This document shows positions 30,619 through 38,797 of a stretch of 64,000 nt of DNA, in pieces. Position 1 is the first letter of the stretch; each line of letters begins with the position of its first letter. This DNA comes from DASVFB01 sp963815965 (GTDB lineage Bacteria; Actinomycetota; Thermoleophilia; Gaiellales; Gaiellaceae), in contig CAWFIT010000006.1 in the NCBI GenBank assembly GCA_963815965.1, positions 62,001-126,000 on the forward strand, read 5' to 3'. The notes under the pieces were generated by a model. It ran no database searches. It worked only from the letters and a program-made list of their open reading frames with translations, and was not told where the DNA came from. Made by a program: the position numbers and the translations under genes.

Positions 30619-31329
30619 GTACGTCTTGCGCACCTGCTCGTTCTGGCGCAGCGCCTTCGCGTCGTCGGCGAGCGCGATCTTCCCCGTCTCGAGCACGTAG
30701 CCGCGGTCGGCGGTGTCGAGCGCCATGAGCGCGTTCTGCTCGACGAGCAGGATCGGCGTCCCCTGGTCGTTGATCTCCTTCACGATCTCGAAGATCTTCT
30801 CGACGAAGATCGGCGCGAGACCCATCGACGGCTCGTCGAGGAGGAGCAGCTTCGGCCGTGCCATCAACGCGCGCCCGATCGCGAGCATCTGCTGCTCGCC
30901 GCCAGACATCGTGCCCGCCTTCTGAGTGCGCCGTTCGGCGAGGCGTGGGAAGAGCGAGAACACGCGGTCCATGTCCTCCTTGATCTCGCTGCGGTCCGTG
31001 CGCTGGAACGCGCCCATCTCGAGGTTCTCGGTCACGCTCATGCGCGGGAACAGTTTGCGGCCCTCCGGAGACTGCGAGATGCCTCGTTTGACGATCTGAT
31101 GCGGCGGCATCGACGTGACGTCGGTTCCCTGGAAGAAGATCTTGCCGTTGCGCGGATGGTTGAGCCCGTTGATCGAGCGCAGCGTCGTCGATTTGCCGGC
31201 GCCGTTCGCGCCGATGAGCGTGACGATCTCGCCGTCGTGCACGTCGAGCGAGATGCCCTTCAGCGCCTCGATCGAGCCGTAGAACGTGTGGACGTCCTCG
31301 ATGCGAAGAACCGGTTCGCGCTCAGCCAC
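30604..31329 (-). CDS. livF: Branched-chain amino-acid ABC transporter ATP-binding protein
   Basis: A 241-residue ATPase, last gene of the liv operon. Walker A GANGAGKS (near residue 39), Q-loop region ISQSPEGRKLFPRMSVTENL (LivF-type), signature TMSGGEQQMLAIGRALM (near 138), Walker B LLLDEPSMGLAP. Together with LivG it powers uptake through LivH/LivM. GTG 31327-31329 overlaps the livG stop by 8 nt. Confidence 0.95.
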   Translation of the reverse strand: MAEREPVLRIEDVHTFYGSIEALKGISLDVHDGEIVTLIGANGAGKSTTLRSINGLNHPRNGKIFFQGTDVTSMPPHQIVKRGISQSPEGRKLFPRMSVTENLEMGAFQRTDRSEIKEDMDRVFSLFPRLAERRTQKAGTMSGGEQQMLAIGRALMARPKLLLLDEPSMGLAPIFVEKIFEIVKEINDQGTPILLVEQNALMALDTADRGYVLETGKIALADDAKALRQNEQVRKTYLGED

Positions 31330-32098
31330 CGGAGACCGCCGCGCTTCCCAGGTAGGCCTCGATGACGCGCGGATCGCGCTGCACTTCGCGCGGCGTGCCC
31401 TCGGCGATCTTTGCGCCGTAGTCGAGGACCGTGACGTGGTCGGAGACGCCCATCACGACCTTCATGTCGTGCTCGATCAGCAACACGGTCAGGCCCTGCT
31501 CGGTGCGAAGCTTCTCGACGAACTGCGTGAACGCCACCGTCTCCTGGGGATTCATGCCTGCGGTCGGCTCGTCGAGGAGAAGCAGCTTCGGCTCGGTCGC
31601 GAGCGCGCGAGCGACCTCGAGCCTCCGCTGGTCGCCATAGGAGAGGTTCTTCGCGAAGTCGTGCTCGACACGCCCAAGGCCTGAGTACTTGAGCAGCTCG
31701 TCGCCGCGCTCGCGCGCCCTCGCTTCCTCCCTGCGAACGTTCGGCGTCTTCAGAACCGCAGTCAGGACGTTTCCCTTCAGCCGGGCGTGCATGCCGACGA
31801 GCACATTCTCGAGCGAAGTCATGTTCTGAAAGAGGCGGATGTTCTGGAAGGTGCGGCCGATGCCGCGCTCCGTGAACGCGTGTGGCGGCTTGCCGGTCAA
31901 GTCCTCGCCGGCGAACACGATGCGGCCGGCCGTCGGCTTGTACACGCCCGTGAGCATGTTGAAGAACGTCGTTTTCCCAGCCCCGTTCGGGCCGATCAGG
32001 CTCGCGATCTGTCCCACTTCGATCTTGAAGTCCACGCTGTCGACCGCGACTAGGCCCCCGAACTCCTTGCGCAGCCCCGTGATCTCGAGCAGCGCCAT
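31322..32098 (-). CDS. livG: Branched-chain amino-acid ABC transporter ATP-binding protein
   Basis: A 258-residue ATPase partner of LivF. Walker A GPNGAGKT (near 37), GIGRTFQNIRLFQNMTSLENV (LivG-type Q-loop), signature NLSYGDQRRLEVARAL (SYGDQ form common in LivG), Walker B LLLDEPTAGMNP and the C-terminal G-loop/AYLG extension. ATG 32096-32098 overlaps the livM stop (ATGA). Confidence 0.95.
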   Translation of the reverse strand: MALLEITGLRKEFGGLVAVDSVDFKIEVGQIASLIGPNGAGKTTFFNMLTGVYKPTAGRIVFAGEDLTGKPPHAFTERGIGRTFQNIRLFQNMTSLENVLVGMHARLKGNVLTAVLKTPNVRREEARARERGDELLKYSGLGRVEHDFAKNLSYGDQRRLEVARALATEPKLLLLDEPTAGMNPQETVAFTQFVEKLRTEQGLTVLLIEHDMKVVMGVSDHVTVLDYGAKIAEGTPREVQRDPRVIEAYLGSAAVSGG

Positions 32099-33537
32099 CA
32101 GCCGCCGGGCCCGGACACGTCGTAGAGCGGTTCGTCGTGCACGCCCTCGTGGAACTCCGCGGCCCGACGACGGCTCGGTATCAGGCCTTCGGGTCGCACG
32201 AGCATCACGATGACGAGGATTAACCCGAAGATCCCGAAGTTGTACAGCGGTACGTCGACCGGTTTGTGCCAGACCTCGACCGCCGTGCCGCCTGGCCCGA
32301 AGTGTCCGTTGAGCCAACCGCCGATGTTCGACAGCCCCTCCTGGTTCAGATACGCGAGGAAGCACGCGCCGAAGATCACTCCAGGGATGTTGCCGATGCC
32401 GCCGAGAATGATCATGCAGAGGATGAACACGGAGATGTTGAAGAAGAAGTCGTCGGGGAACGTCGCGGACTTGAAGCTCGCGAAGTACGCGCCGGCGACG
32501 CCGCCGAAGAAGGCGCCGGTCGCGTACGACCACGTCTTGGTGCGCATGAGCGGCACGCCCATCGCAGCTGCCGCGATCTCGTCCTCGCGAATCGCTATCC
32601 ACGCCCGCCCGAGGCGGGAATCGCGCAGGCGGACCGAGCAGAACACCGTGAAAAGGACGAGCAGCAGCGCGGTCCAGTAGAACGCCTTGTAGAAGTCGGC
32701 CGTCTGTAGATAGAGGTAGTTGGCGGGGAGGCCGGTGTGCTCGGAGATGAAGTTGCCGAAGCCCGGGCCGTCGATCGGCGTCAGGCCCTGCGTCCCACCC
32801 GTGAGGTTGAAGCCGGTGCCGAAGAAGTTGTCGCCGTTACGCGCGATCTGCGGGATGATCTCTCCGAAGCCGAGCGTGACGATCGCGAGGTAGTCGCCGC
32901 GGAGGCGAAGCGTCGGCAGGCCGATCAGCACGCCGACGAACGCCGTCACAAGCCCGGCGGCGGGCAGGATCAGCCAGATCGAGATGTGAAAACCGGGCGC
33001 CGACGGCGTGATTCCGACGGCGCCGAAGTGGATCTTGCGATCAGCGAACTGCGATGACGCGAACCAGCCTGCCATGTAGGCGCCCATCGCGTAGAACGCG
33101 ACGTAGCCCAGGTCGAGCAAGCCCGCGTAGCCCACGACGATGTTCAGGCCGAGGGCCATCATCGTGAAGATCATCATCACGACCATCGTGTCCATCCCCG
33201 GCGCGGGGCCGAAGATCGGCGACCCGAACAAATTCGTGTAGTAGAACGGGTACAGGACGGCGAGCACGAGGAAGACGAGCGGCACGATCCACTGGCCGAA
33301 GGGCAGCCGCCGCCACGGGATGATGAGGACGGCGATCACGATTCCGGCGGCGTAGAGCGCGGTCGAGTTCCACACGCCACCGATCGCGATCAGGATCAGG
33401 CCGACCGCGACCCAGAAGAGGGTCTTGACGGCACGACGCGCGGTCCGGTCCAGCGCCAGCCAGCGGTCCTTGCCGAAGCCCAGCCGGCCGAGCAGCGCCC
33501 ACCAATGCGCCGAGATCCAGCGGCCGGCCCTACCCAT
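32098..33537 (-). CDS. livM: Branched-chain amino-acid ABC transporter permease LivM
   Basis: A 479-residue permease with about ten membrane helices. The N-terminal ~130 residues (including three helices) are an extension over the short LivM forms; the core carries GLNIVVGYAGLLDLGYVAFYAMGAY and the ABC-coupling loop ENxxA-type segment AIREDEIAAAAMGV. The C-terminus (PSRRRAAEFHEGVHDEP) is charged and cytoplasmic. Forms the channel with LivH. ATG at 33535-33537 overlaps the livH stop. Confidence 0.93.
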   Translation of the reverse strand: MGRAGRWISAHWWALLGRLGFGKDRWLALDRTARRAVKTLFWVAVGLILIAIGGVWNSTALYAAGIVIAVLIIPWRRLPFGQWIVPLVFLVLAVLYPFYYTNLFGSPIFGPAPGMDTMVVMMIFTMMALGLNIVVGYAGLLDLGYVAFYAMGAYMAGWFASSQFADRKIHFGAVGITPSAPGFHISIWLILPAAGLVTAFVGVLIGLPTLRLRGDYLAIVTLGFGEIIPQIARNGDNFFGTGFNLTGGTQGLTPIDGPGFGNFISEHTGLPANYLYLQTADFYKAFYWTALLLVLFTVFCSVRLRDSRLGRAWIAIREDEIAAAAMGVPLMRTKTWSYATGAFFGGVAGAYFASFKSATFPDDFFFNISVFILCMIILGGIGNIPGVIFGACFLAYLNQEGLSNIGGWLNGHFGPGGTAVEVWHKPVDVPLYNFGIFGLILVIVMLVRPEGLIPSRRRAAEFHEGVHDEPLYDVSGPGG

Positions 33538-34607
33538 CAGGCCCCCTCAGGCGTCCGCTCCCCGAGCAGCCCCTCGGGACGGAAAACCAGGATGAGGATC
33601 AGGATCGAGAAAACGATCGACTGTGTCCAGTCGCTCCCCGGCGAGTGCCAGGCGAGACCCTCGTTGAACGCCTGGATGAAGCCGATGATGAGCGCCCCGA
33701 GGACGGCTCCCGGGAGATTGCCGATCCCTCCGAGCACTGCAGCGGTGAAGGCGATCAACCCGAGCTGGAAGCCCTGGTCGTACCGCACCTGGGTGAAGTA
33801 GAGCGCGTAGAGCAGCCCGGCCGCGCCGGCCAGCGCACCCGCGATCAGGAACGTGAACGAGATCGTCCTGTTGACGTTGATGCCCATCATCGCGGCGGCG
33901 TCCTTGTCCTGGGCGGTTGCGCGCATCGCCTTCCCCTGCTTGGTGCTCCGGACGAGCCACATGAGCGCGACGAGAACGGGCACGGTGATGATCACAACGA
34001 TCAGCTTGTTCCAGGTGTAGACGACTTCGCTCCCACCGAGCGCGACCCGGAACACCTCGCTGCGGGGAAGGATCGCCGGCAGCGACACGTATTCGGGCCC
34101 CTTCCACGCAAGCGCAATGTCCTGAAGGATGAACGACATGCCGATCGCGGTAATCAGCGGCGCAAGCCGCGGCGCTCTGCGTAACGGCTTGTAGGCGACG
34201 AACTCGATCGTCGCGTTGAGCGCTCCGCAGGCGACCATGGCCACGAGGAGCGAGACGATGATCGCCGGCGCGAGCGACCCGAACGACGCGCTGGCCTGCA
34301 GGTTGAACGCGGTGAGGATCGTCGCCGAGATCATCCCGCCGAGCATGAACACGTCGCCGTGCGCGAAGTTGATCAGCTCGAGGATGCCGTAGACGAGCGT
34401 GTAGCCGAGCGCAACGAGCGCGTAGACGGCTCCGTTCGTGAGACCGATGAAGAACACGGTTACGAAGTCCGCCGGGTCCTTCGCAAGATTTACGATCAAC
34501 CAGACGAGCAGCAGCCCGACGAGGATCGCGGCGAACATCGGCATGATGTATCCGCTCGCCGGACGACGAAGGCGGATCGTCGTGTCTCGGGTTGCCTCGC
34601 TGGTCAC
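33537..34607 (-). CDS. livH: Branched-chain amino-acid ABC transporter permease LivH
   Basis: A 356-residue permease with about eight helices. GLTNGAVYALVALGYTLVYGILELINFAHGDV is the LivH hallmark and MRATAQDKDAAAMMGIN the coupling loop. GTG 34605-34607 lies 64 nt after the livJ stop, separated by a GC-rich hairpin that may set a lower expression level for the membrane and ATPase genes than for the binding protein. Confidence 0.94.
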   Translation of the reverse strand: MTSEATRDTTIRLRRPASGYIMPMFAAILVGLLLVWLIVNLAKDPADFVTVFFIGLTNGAVYALVALGYTLVYGILELINFAHGDVFMLGGMISATILTAFNLQASASFGSLAPAIIVSLLVAMVACGALNATIEFVAYKPLRRAPRLAPLITAIGMSFILQDIALAWKGPEYVSLPAILPRSEVFRVALGGSEVVYTWNKLIVVIITVPVLVALMWLVRSTKQGKAMRATAQDKDAAAMMGINVNRTISFTFLIAGALAGAAGLLYALYFTQVRYDQGFQLGLIAFTAAVLGGIGNLPGAVLGALIIGFIQAFNEGLAWHSPGSDWTQSIVFSILILILVFRPEGLLGERTPEGA

Positions 34608-34615
34608 CGCATTGC

Positions 34616-34648
34616 GACGGCGCCGGGCAACAGGTGCCCGGCGCCGTC
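34616..34648 (-). promoter_or_regulatory. Intercistronic hairpin between livJ and livH
   Basis: A perfect 14-bp inverted repeat (GACGGCGCCGGGCA and its complement) around a 5-nt loop, without a following T-run on the minus strand. Such stems after a binding-protein gene commonly stabilise the upstream mRNA or attenuate the downstream genes, allowing excess binding protein. Confidence 0.65.
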
Positions 34649-34671
34649 CATCTTCCCTCCGCCTTCTATTC

Positions 34672-35991
34672 CTAGGAGGTCAGGCTCTTCGCCGGAACGA
34701 TGGTCTTCAGCGGGTTCAGCTTCCCCGCCTTCTGCTGGTAGATCGTGATCGGGTTGAGGCTCGTGTCGCCCTTGTCGTTGATCGTGAAATCGCCGATGAT
34801 CCCGTTCTTCACCGCCAGGCCGAAGAGTTGCTTGGCGACGTCGGCCCGGGTCATGTTGGTTGCCTTGGCGATGGCGTCGAGCATCACGAGCATCGCCTGC
34901 GCGCCGTACTGCGAGTACGGATTCGGTGTTGCACCGATCTGCTTGCCGAAGTCGGTGACGAAGGTCTTGCCCTCGCCCTTCAGCCCCGTCGGCGGCTGGC
35001 CGGCGACGCTGACATAGGAGTCGTCGAACGTGCTGCCGTTGGACTTCGGATCGGAGAAGCCGTCCGGAGCGATGAGCGTCGCGTTCGGAACACCGGACTT
35101 GAGATCCTTGATCAGCTTCGCGCCGTTGTTGCAGATGATCCCGCCGAGGAAGACGCCGTCGGCGCCGCTCTGCTTGATCGTGTTCGCGAGTGCCTCGTAG
35201 CTGGATTGCTTCGCGTCCCAGCCCTGGAATCCGGCGACCTGCAGGCCGAGCTTCTTCGCCGCGCCCCTGAAGGTCGTCGCGACACCAAAGCCGTACGTCT
35301 GCTTGTCGTTGAGGATGAAGATCTTCTTCAGGCCGATGTCCTTCGCGAACTGCGCGTCTGCGGGACCCTGGATCTGGTCGTTCGCGACGACGCGCGCGTA
35401 GTTGCGCGTGCCGGTCGGGTAGTACTTGTCAGGCTCGCCCGGCTCGGCGCCGGGGCCGTTGGTCGTCAAGCCCGGGCTCGTGTTGGCCGGGCTTACCATC
35501 CCCAACGGGCCGGGGTTCGCACGGTTCAGCACCGGGACGATGATCTTCGCGCAACCGGAGTTGAACGTACCCACGACGCCGATGACGCTCTGGTTCCCGG
35601 CGTACGAGCGCGCGTTCGCCGCACACTTGGCCGAATCCCACGCGCCGGCCTGCGCGGTGGAGTCGTCACACGACTGGTAGCCGATCTGCTTTCCACCGGC
35701 CTCGAAGTTGCGCGACTTGAGGGCAAACTTGATCGCCTGGACCATCTCTGTCGTCTGCGCGCGACCGGCGCCCTGCAGAGGCAGGTCGGACGCGATGATG
35801 AAGTCGGGCTGGCTGCTGCCCTCGTAGTAGATGCTGGAGCACGACGACGCCGGAAGCGCGGTGACGTTGCCTCCGCTGGTGCCGGTCGTGGTTCCACTCG
35901 AATTGTTGCCGCCGCCGCCGCAGCCGGCCGCTGCGAACGCAAGCGCGACGAAGATGCCGAAGAGCGTTACTGCTTTGAAACCTGTTCTCAC
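34672..35991 (-). CDS. livJ: Branched-chain amino-acid ABC transporter substrate-binding lipoprotein
   Basis: A 439-residue type 1 periplasmic-binding-fold protein. The signal from GTG 35989-35991 has lipobox FAAAGC (Cys near residue 23) then a Gly/Ser/Thr linker. Two Cys pairs (SSCSSIYY, YQSCDDS, DSAKCAANA, FNSGCAKI) suggest disulfides. IIASDLPLQGAGR marks the ligand-binding start of the LivJ/UrtA-like family. It heads the liv operon; a paralogue of it lies at 39395-40546. Ligand could be Leu/Ile/Val or another amide. Confidence 0.92.
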   Translation of the reverse strand: MRTGFKAVTLFGIFVALAFAAAGCGGGGNNSSGTTTGTSGGNVTALPASSCSSIYYEGSSQPDFIIASDLPLQGAGRAQTTEMVQAIKFALKSRNFEAGGKQIGYQSCDDSTAQAGAWDSAKCAANARSYAGNQSVIGVVGTFNSGCAKIIVPVLNRANPGPLGMVSPANTSPGLTTNGPGAEPGEPDKYYPTGTRNYARVVANDQIQGPADAQFAKDIGLKKIFILNDKQTYGFGVATTFRGAAKKLGLQVAGFQGWDAKQSSYEALANTIKQSGADGVFLGGIICNNGAKLIKDLKSGVPNATLIAPDGFSDPKSNGSTFDDSYVSVAGQPPTGLKGEGKTFVTDFGKQIGATPNPYSQYGAQAMLVMLDAIAKATNMTRADVAKQLFGLAVKNGIIGDFTINDKGDTSLNPITIYQQKAGKLNPLKTIVPAKSLTS

Positions 35992-36136
35992 GCTTCCTCC
36001 TCTTTCGGCCGTTTCCGACGTCCGCGGTTTCTGATCGGGGGAGTATCCGGTCTGCGCGGGCGACTTGCAAGCGAGACCGGCGAGAGTGCCGCCCGTGCCG
36101 ACGGGACGTCCGATTCCTCGTACCATTGGACGGCGC

Positions 36137-36220
36137 GCCGAAGTGGCGGAACTGGCAGACGCGCCGGACTCAAAATCCGGTTCCCTTCGGGGAGTGTGGG
36201 TTCGATTCCCACCTTCGGCA
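36137..36220 (+). tRNA. tRNA-Leu (anticodon CAA)
   Basis: 84 nt, a class II tRNA. Acceptor stem GCCGAAG/CTTCGGC, anticodon arm CCGGA-CTCAAAA-TCCGG with anticodon CAA (reads UUG), a long variable arm (TTCCCTTCGGGGA) and T arm GTGGG-TTCGATT-CCCAC. Discriminator is A at 36220; CCA is not encoded. The repeated hairpin element begins 1 nt after it. A TACCAT hexamer 11-16 nt upstream may be its -10. Confidence 0.97.
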
Positions 36221-36221
36221 C

Positions 36222-36351
36222 TAGAGGTTTGATGTGAAATTCCGGTGCCTCTGGGGAAGGCACAGACCAAGCAGTTGAGTTCGATCCGGCTCAGATGCGC
36301 CGCGTCTGGGTCGCCATCCAGAGGTGGCGGGAGTTTCGCATCAAGCCTCTA
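36222..36351 (+). ncRNA. Structured repeat element, copy 1
   Basis: 130 nt, from TAGAGG to CCTCTA. The arms 36222-36255 and 36317-36351 pair almost throughout: on the + strand all imperfections are U-G/G-U wobbles apart from one G-G mismatch and one bulged G. Inner stems follow: GGC/GCC, CAGAC (36262-36266)/GTCTG and TTGAG (36275-36279)/CTCAG (36290-36294). It is ~80% identical to 55887-56056 outside a variable tip. It sits 1 nt after tRNA-Leu and 20 nt before the pfkA GTG, so it could be processed from a tRNA transcript or act in the pfkA leader. TA at both ends also fits a miniature inverted-repeat element. Not recognised as a known RNA family. Confidence 0.6.
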
Positions 36352-36371
36352 CGTCTTTCTAGGATGCCCCG

Positions 36372-37412
36372 GTGCGCGCAGGGATCCTGACCGGCGGGGG
36401 CGACTGCCCGGGGCTGAACGCGGTAATCCGGGCCGTCGCACGGCGCCTGCATGCGAGCGGCTGGGAGGTGATCGGCGTCCGCGAAGGCTGGCGCGGGCTC
36501 GTCGAGGGCAAACTCGAGCAACTCGGCCCGCGGGAGGTGTCCGGGATTCTTCCCCGCGGCGGAACGATCATCGGCACGTCTCGGACGAATCCGTACAAGT
36601 TGGACGGCGGGGTCGACGCCGTGCTCCGCACATTCGAGGAGAACGCCTTCGATGCCCTCGTCGCGATCGGCGGCGAGGACACGCTCGGTGTCGCGGCACG
36701 CCTCCACGAGGAACACGATTTTCATGTCATCGGCGTGCCCAAGACGATCGACAACGATCTCTCCGGAACGGATTACACGTTCGGCTTCGACACCGCCGTG
36801 TCGATATGCACGGAGGCAATCGACCGACTGCACACGACTGCGGAGTCGCACAACCGCGTGATGGTGCTCGAGGTCATGGGACGTCACACCGGCTGGATCG
36901 CCGTGATGAGTGGCATTGCCGGCGGCGCGGACGTCATCCTCATTCCGGAGCATCCGATAACCGTCGAGGACGCGTGCGCCGAGATCACTCGACGGCACTC
37001 CAGAGGCAAGGACTTCTCGATCGTCGTCGTCTCCGAGGGGTACGAGCTGACTTACAGGTCGGGTGAGAAGCGACAAGTCACTCAAGAAGCGGCCACCGAT
37101 GAGTTCGGCCACCTTCGATTCGGCGGAATCGGTGATGCCCTCGGACGCGAAATCGAAGCTCGGACCGGCTACGAGACGCGCGTGACCGTGCTCGGGCACG
37201 TCCAGCGCGGCGGTTCTCCCACGCCTCGGGATCGTGTCCTCGCAACACGCTACGGGCTGAAGGGCGCTGACCTCGTCCTCGCCGGCTCGTGGGGCCGGAT
37301 GGCCGCGCTGCAGGGCGACTCGATCGTGGATGTGTCGCTGCAGGAGGCGACTGCGGAACTGAAGACTGTCCCTCCAGCCTGGTACGACGTCGCCAAGGCG
37401 TTCTTCGGCTAG
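36372..37412 (+). CDS. pfkA: 6-phosphofructokinase, PPi-type active site
   Basis: A 346-residue phosphofructokinase converting fructose-6-phosphate to fructose-1,6-bisphosphate. GILTGGGDCPGLNAVIR binds the nucleotide/phosphate; the catalytic loop is PKTIDND. The two residues that separate ATP from pyrophosphate enzymes read as in PPi enzymes: Asp in GGED (ATP enzymes have Gly, GGDG) and Lys in PKTIDND (ATP enzymes have Gly, PGTIDND). This matches the Amycolatopsis-type PPi-PFK, so the reaction is probably reversible and non-allosteric. Start GTG 36372; the leader contains the structured repeat. Confidence 0.93.
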   Translation: MRAGILTGGGDCPGLNAVIRAVARRLHASGWEVIGVREGWRGLVEGKLEQLGPREVSGILPRGGTIIGTSRTNPYKLDGGVDAVLRTFEENAFDALVAIGGEDTLGVAARLHEEHDFHVIGVPKTIDNDLSGTDYTFGFDTAVSICTEAIDRLHTTAESHNRVMVLEVMGRHTGWIAVMSGIAGGADVILIPEHPITVEDACAEITRRHSRGKDFSIVVVSEGYELTYRSGEKRQVTQEAATDEFGHLRFGGIGDALGREIEARTGYETRVTVLGHVQRGGSPTPRDRVLATRYGLKGADLVLAGSWGRMAALQGDSIVDVSLQEATAELKTVPPAWYDVAKAFFG

Positions 37413-38797
37413 ACCCGAAGCTCGGCTAGAGGAAAGGCTCGGTGCCGTCGAGGCGGCACGAGGAAGTTCTGCCGGTGCGTCGTCTGTAGCACCGAGTTGA
37501 TTCCCTGGCCGCGATCGCGCGGGGGAAGGTCAACCTGGGCGCCGCCGGGGAACGAGCCGTCCATTGCGTTGCGCACGCGCTCGAAGTCGTCGCTCGTCGG
37601 GTTGAAGACGACGAAATGCACGCCCGCTGACGCCTCGTCGCTCATCCCGTCTCGGATCGGATCCACGCTCCAGAAGAACGGGTTGTCCAGCGTGTTGAAA
37701 TCGGCGCGGTGCGGGATTGCCGTCCCCTTTCGGTACACGGCGCCGTCACTCGCGACGTAATCGGCCGGAAGGCGCGACGCGGTCTGGATCGCCGCGCTGT
37801 GCCCGACAGTCCGATCGCTCCGAAGGCCACGCGCGATCTGGGCGCGGCTCGCCACGTCGGCCGGCGCCTGCGGCACCGTCTGGGTGCCGTCGGGGACGTC
37901 GAGCCCCGGCCGGAAGAGTGTGTCGACGCGCTCGTCGAAGTCGAACAGCTGGTACCACGTGTCGAGCTGTTCGTTGAGGTGCGACAGGTGCATGTGGGTG
38001 CCCTCGCGGAAGTAACCCGACCTGAGATCGACATAGCCGAGCGTCTCGAAGTTGACGATCTTGCGAGGCCCCAGGCCCTGCGACTGCGTCGACGTGAAGC
38101 CGAGGAAGAGCTCGGCCGTGTCCGGGATCAGCTCGGCGCCCGGAACGCCTGCGGCCAAAGCCATCTCCTTCGGCAGGCTGCGACCGCCCTCGAAGCCGCC
38201 GCCTGCAAAGCCCTTACGAATCGACGTGACGTCGAAGAGATCGAGTTTGTCGAAGAGCGACATCGCACCGTCGGTGATGTGGTCGAGGTGGTCGCTCCGA
38301 AGCAGCACGGCGACGTCGTTCTCTTCGAGCAGCGTCGAGTCGGGGTCGCTCTTGAATCGGCGCGCCGGAAGCAGCGCCGGCTTGGACGCGCGCCGGTCGA
38401 ACGGAAGATTCGCATGCCACGCCGCGGGAACGAGCCGATCGAAGTAAGGCAGTCCCCACGCGAAGGCGATTCCGAGGCCTGCGGGCGTCGGTGCGAACCG
38501 AGCCTCGAGATCGGCGAGCGCCGCCTCCAGCGTTCTTTGTGCATCGGCAACATCGGCGCGATCCACGCGCACGCGGGCGGTGACGACCTCGTGATGGAGC
38601 GGCGGCACCATCACCTCGACGTCGTTGTCCGTCACCGTCTGCACGCCGTCGAGCACGTGCTGCTCCGGCGGAAGCGGACCGGCGGCGCCGCGGTCGGGCG
38701 ACGACCCAGCGAGCTTGTCGACGAGCTCGTAGGCGCCGGCCACGCCAAGCGCGCCCGCCGCCGCACCTGCGAGGACCTGGCCCCGCGTGAACTTCAC
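37409..38797 (-). CDS. DyP-peroxidase-like secreted protein
   Basis: A 462-residue exported protein. The N-terminus (MKFTRGQVLAGAAAGALGVAG) looks like a twin-arginine-like signal but with a single Arg. The body resembles dimeric alpha/beta-barrel DyP-type peroxidases in size and in segments such as ADVASRAQIARGLR and FFWSVDPIRDGMSDEA, near the heme side in relatives. The canonical GxxDG motif is not clearly present, so heme binding and peroxidase activity are uncertain. It is last in a five-gene operon; its ATG overlaps the lipoprotein stop (ATGA), and its stop overlaps that of pfkA. Confidence 0.5.
   Translation of the reverse strand: MKFTRGQVLAGAAAGALGVAGAYELVDKLAGSSPDRGAAGPLPPEQHVLDGVQTVTDNDVEVMVPPLHHEVVTARVRVDRADVADAQRTLEAALADLEARFAPTPAGLGIAFAWGLPYFDRLVPAAWHANLPFDRRASKPALLPARRFKSDPDSTLLEENDVAVLLRSDHLDHITDGAMSLFDKLDLFDVTSIRKGFAGGGFEGGRSLPKEMALAAGVPGAELIPDTAELFLGFTSTQSQGLGPRKIVNFETLGYVDLRSGYFREGTHMHLSHLNEQLDTWYQLFDFDERVDTLFRPGLDVPDGTQTVPQAPADVASRAQIARGLRSDRTVGHSAAIQTASRLPADYVASDGAVYRKGTAIPHRADFNTLDNPFFWSVDPIRDGMSDEASAGVHFVVFNPTSDDFERVRNAMDGSFPGGAQVDLPPRDRGQGINSVLQTTHRQNFLVPPRRHRAFPLAELRV

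Noticed and set aside
36137..36360. tRNA-Leu as integration site of a genomic island.
   Set aside because: No integrase and no second copy of the tRNA 3' end were found; the flanks are ordinary metabolic genes.
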